From Planctomycetota bacterium (GTDB lineage: Bacteria > Planctomycetota > SZUA-567 > H5-PLA8 > CALKMO01): DNA of 5,722 bases. Position numbers and translations under genes: made by a program. This document shows, in pieces, positions 5,015 through 5,722 of the stretch (its first letter is position 1; each line of letters starts with the position of its first letter). Location: contig JAOACM010000304.1 in NCBI GenBank assembly GCA_026417845.1, positions 1 to 5,722 on the forward strand. The letters are read 5' to 3'. The notes below the pieces were generated by a model. It made no database searches, was not told the DNA's origin, and worked only from the letters and a program-made list of their open reading frames with translations.

Positions 5015-5722
5015 ATGGGGCAGGCTTCGGCATGGCGGAACGTCGCGCTGCTCGCCGCGGCCGTGGCGATCTGCGGGGGCGCCCTGGTCTGGCGTGCCGC
5101 CCGTTCGGGAGGCGGCCGGCCCTCCGGACCTGAGCGCGTGGCCGCCACGTCCGCTGCCGGGGGCAGCGCCGGAGTCGCGGCCGATGGAGGCAAGGAGGCT
5201 GGGACCGCGAAGGGGACGCCAGCTGCCGCCTCGCTGCCGGACGGCCTGTATGTCGTCCCGGAGGGCGGGGATGTTCCTCCCGGCATTCCGTCCGCCGCGG
5301 TGTTCAGGCGCATCCAGGATGCCGTGAACGCCGCCCGGCCGGGGTCCGTGATACATCTGACGAAGGGGATATACCGTGAGGCCATCGTTTTCCGGAAATC
5401 CGGACAGCCGGGCAGGCCCATAACGATCGAAGGGGAGACGGAGACCGTGCTCGACCCGTCATTTCCCGAGCCGGCCGATGCGGAGTGGACGCCGGCATCC
5501 GAGGTTGCGAGCGGCGTCTACAAGCGTGCCCTCCCGGAAAGGCCCGGACTGCTGGCCTTGGAAGGCAAATACATCCTGAGGCTATCTCCCGAGGCGATGG
5601 AAGGCGACGCATTCAAGGCACCGGGCATGGGGGCCGAACTGCTCGCTAAAGCTCCCCTCGGTGACCCCGCTTCCGGCGGCCCGGAGGCGGTCTGGGGCTG
5701 GCGCGACGGCTTCGTCTATATC
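5015..5722 (+). CDS. Exported right-handed parallel beta-helix protein, N-terminal part
   Basis: The frame stays open to the window end, giving 236 residues of a longer protein. It starts at the ATG at 5015, preceded by a purine-rich GGGGGGAAAG (5001-5010). Residues 1-9 with R8 and the hydrophobic VALLAAAVAICGGALVW (10-26), followed by RAAR, form a signal peptide or membrane anchor; VAIC is a poor lipobox because of the Ile, so a lipoprotein is less likely. Residues 30-75 are an Ala/Gly/Ser-rich linker. From about 78 comes the typical opening of pectate-lyase-like beta-helix proteins: FRRIQDAVNAARPGSVIHL (97-115), TKGIYRE (116-122), then SGQPGRPITIEGE (129-141) and VLDPS, as in polysaccharide lyases and uncharacterised surface beta-helix proteins. 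GVYKRALPE (168-176) and the later VWGWRDGFVYI fit the large inserted segment seen in several such proteins. The active site lies beyond the window, so lyase, hydrolase or non-enzymatic roles remain open. Confidence 0.85.
   Translation, partial: MGQASAWRNVALLAAAVAICGGALVWRAARSGGGRPSGPERVAATSAAGGSAGVAADGGKEAGTAKGTPAAASLPDGLYVVPEGGDVPPGIPSAAVFRRIQDAVNAARPGSVIHLTKGIYREAIVFRKSGQPGRPITIEGETETVLDPSFPEPADAEWTPASEVASGVYKRALPERPGLLALEGKYILRLSPEAMEGDAFKAPGMGAELLAKAPLGDPASGGPEAVWGWRDGFVYI

Noticed and set aside
4395..5327. Plus-strand frame of 310 codons running into the beta-helix gene
   Set aside because: It is out of frame with the well-supported beta-helix protein, covers the repeat element and has unprotein-like composition.

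Overview
This is a GC-rich bacterial chromosomal segment with five protein-coding genes and an unusually large non-coding fraction. The gene content suggests an environmental or host-associated bacterium, possibly of the Planctomycetes-Verrucomicrobia-Lentisphaerae type: a GntR-headed/LacI-bodied sugar-type regulator, a HEAT-repeat protein ending in a W-x2-WW tail, and a secreted parallel beta-helix protein. This placement is inference from protein style only; no rRNA or marker gene is present.

Layout. At the left end, a metallo-beta-lactamase-fold hydrolase (glyoxalase II-like) runs rightwards. It converges on a leftward pair: a HEAT-repeat protein gene followed by an AraR-like transcription regulator. 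The 108 bp between the converging stop codons is packed with nested inverted repeats and probably terminates transcription from both sides. Further right, a leftward NAD-dependent sugar-nucleotide epimerase gene (WbpP/GalE-like) ends at a strong hairpin. A non-coding stretch of about 450 bp separates it from the HEAT gene. Upstream of the epimerase lies about 1 kb without a convincing gene. It leads to a rightward gene for an exported parallel beta-helix protein that runs off the window.

The coding genes belong to familiar families. The most unusual material is non-coding: (1) a 132-bp block at 4390-4521 bounded by a perfect 15-bp inverted repeat; (2) a partial second copy of its left end at 2901-2935, in which an internal palindrome has changed at two symmetry-related positions so that the dyad is preserved; (3) a 19-bp perfect palindrome of A/T around one central C, overlapping a TATAAT -10 box in front of the beta-helix gene; and (4) a second dyad, GTTGCGA-N13-TCGCAAC, just upstream of it, placed like an operator.

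Functional reading (inference): the beta-helix gene looks like a regulated gene for an exported polysaccharide-acting or cell-surface protein, and the epimerase would supply sugar nucleotides for surface glycans. The AraR-like regulator is a candidate, but unproven, ligand-responsive controller of a local sugar gene. The metallohydrolase looks like housekeeping thioester or detoxification chemistry unrelated to its neighbours.
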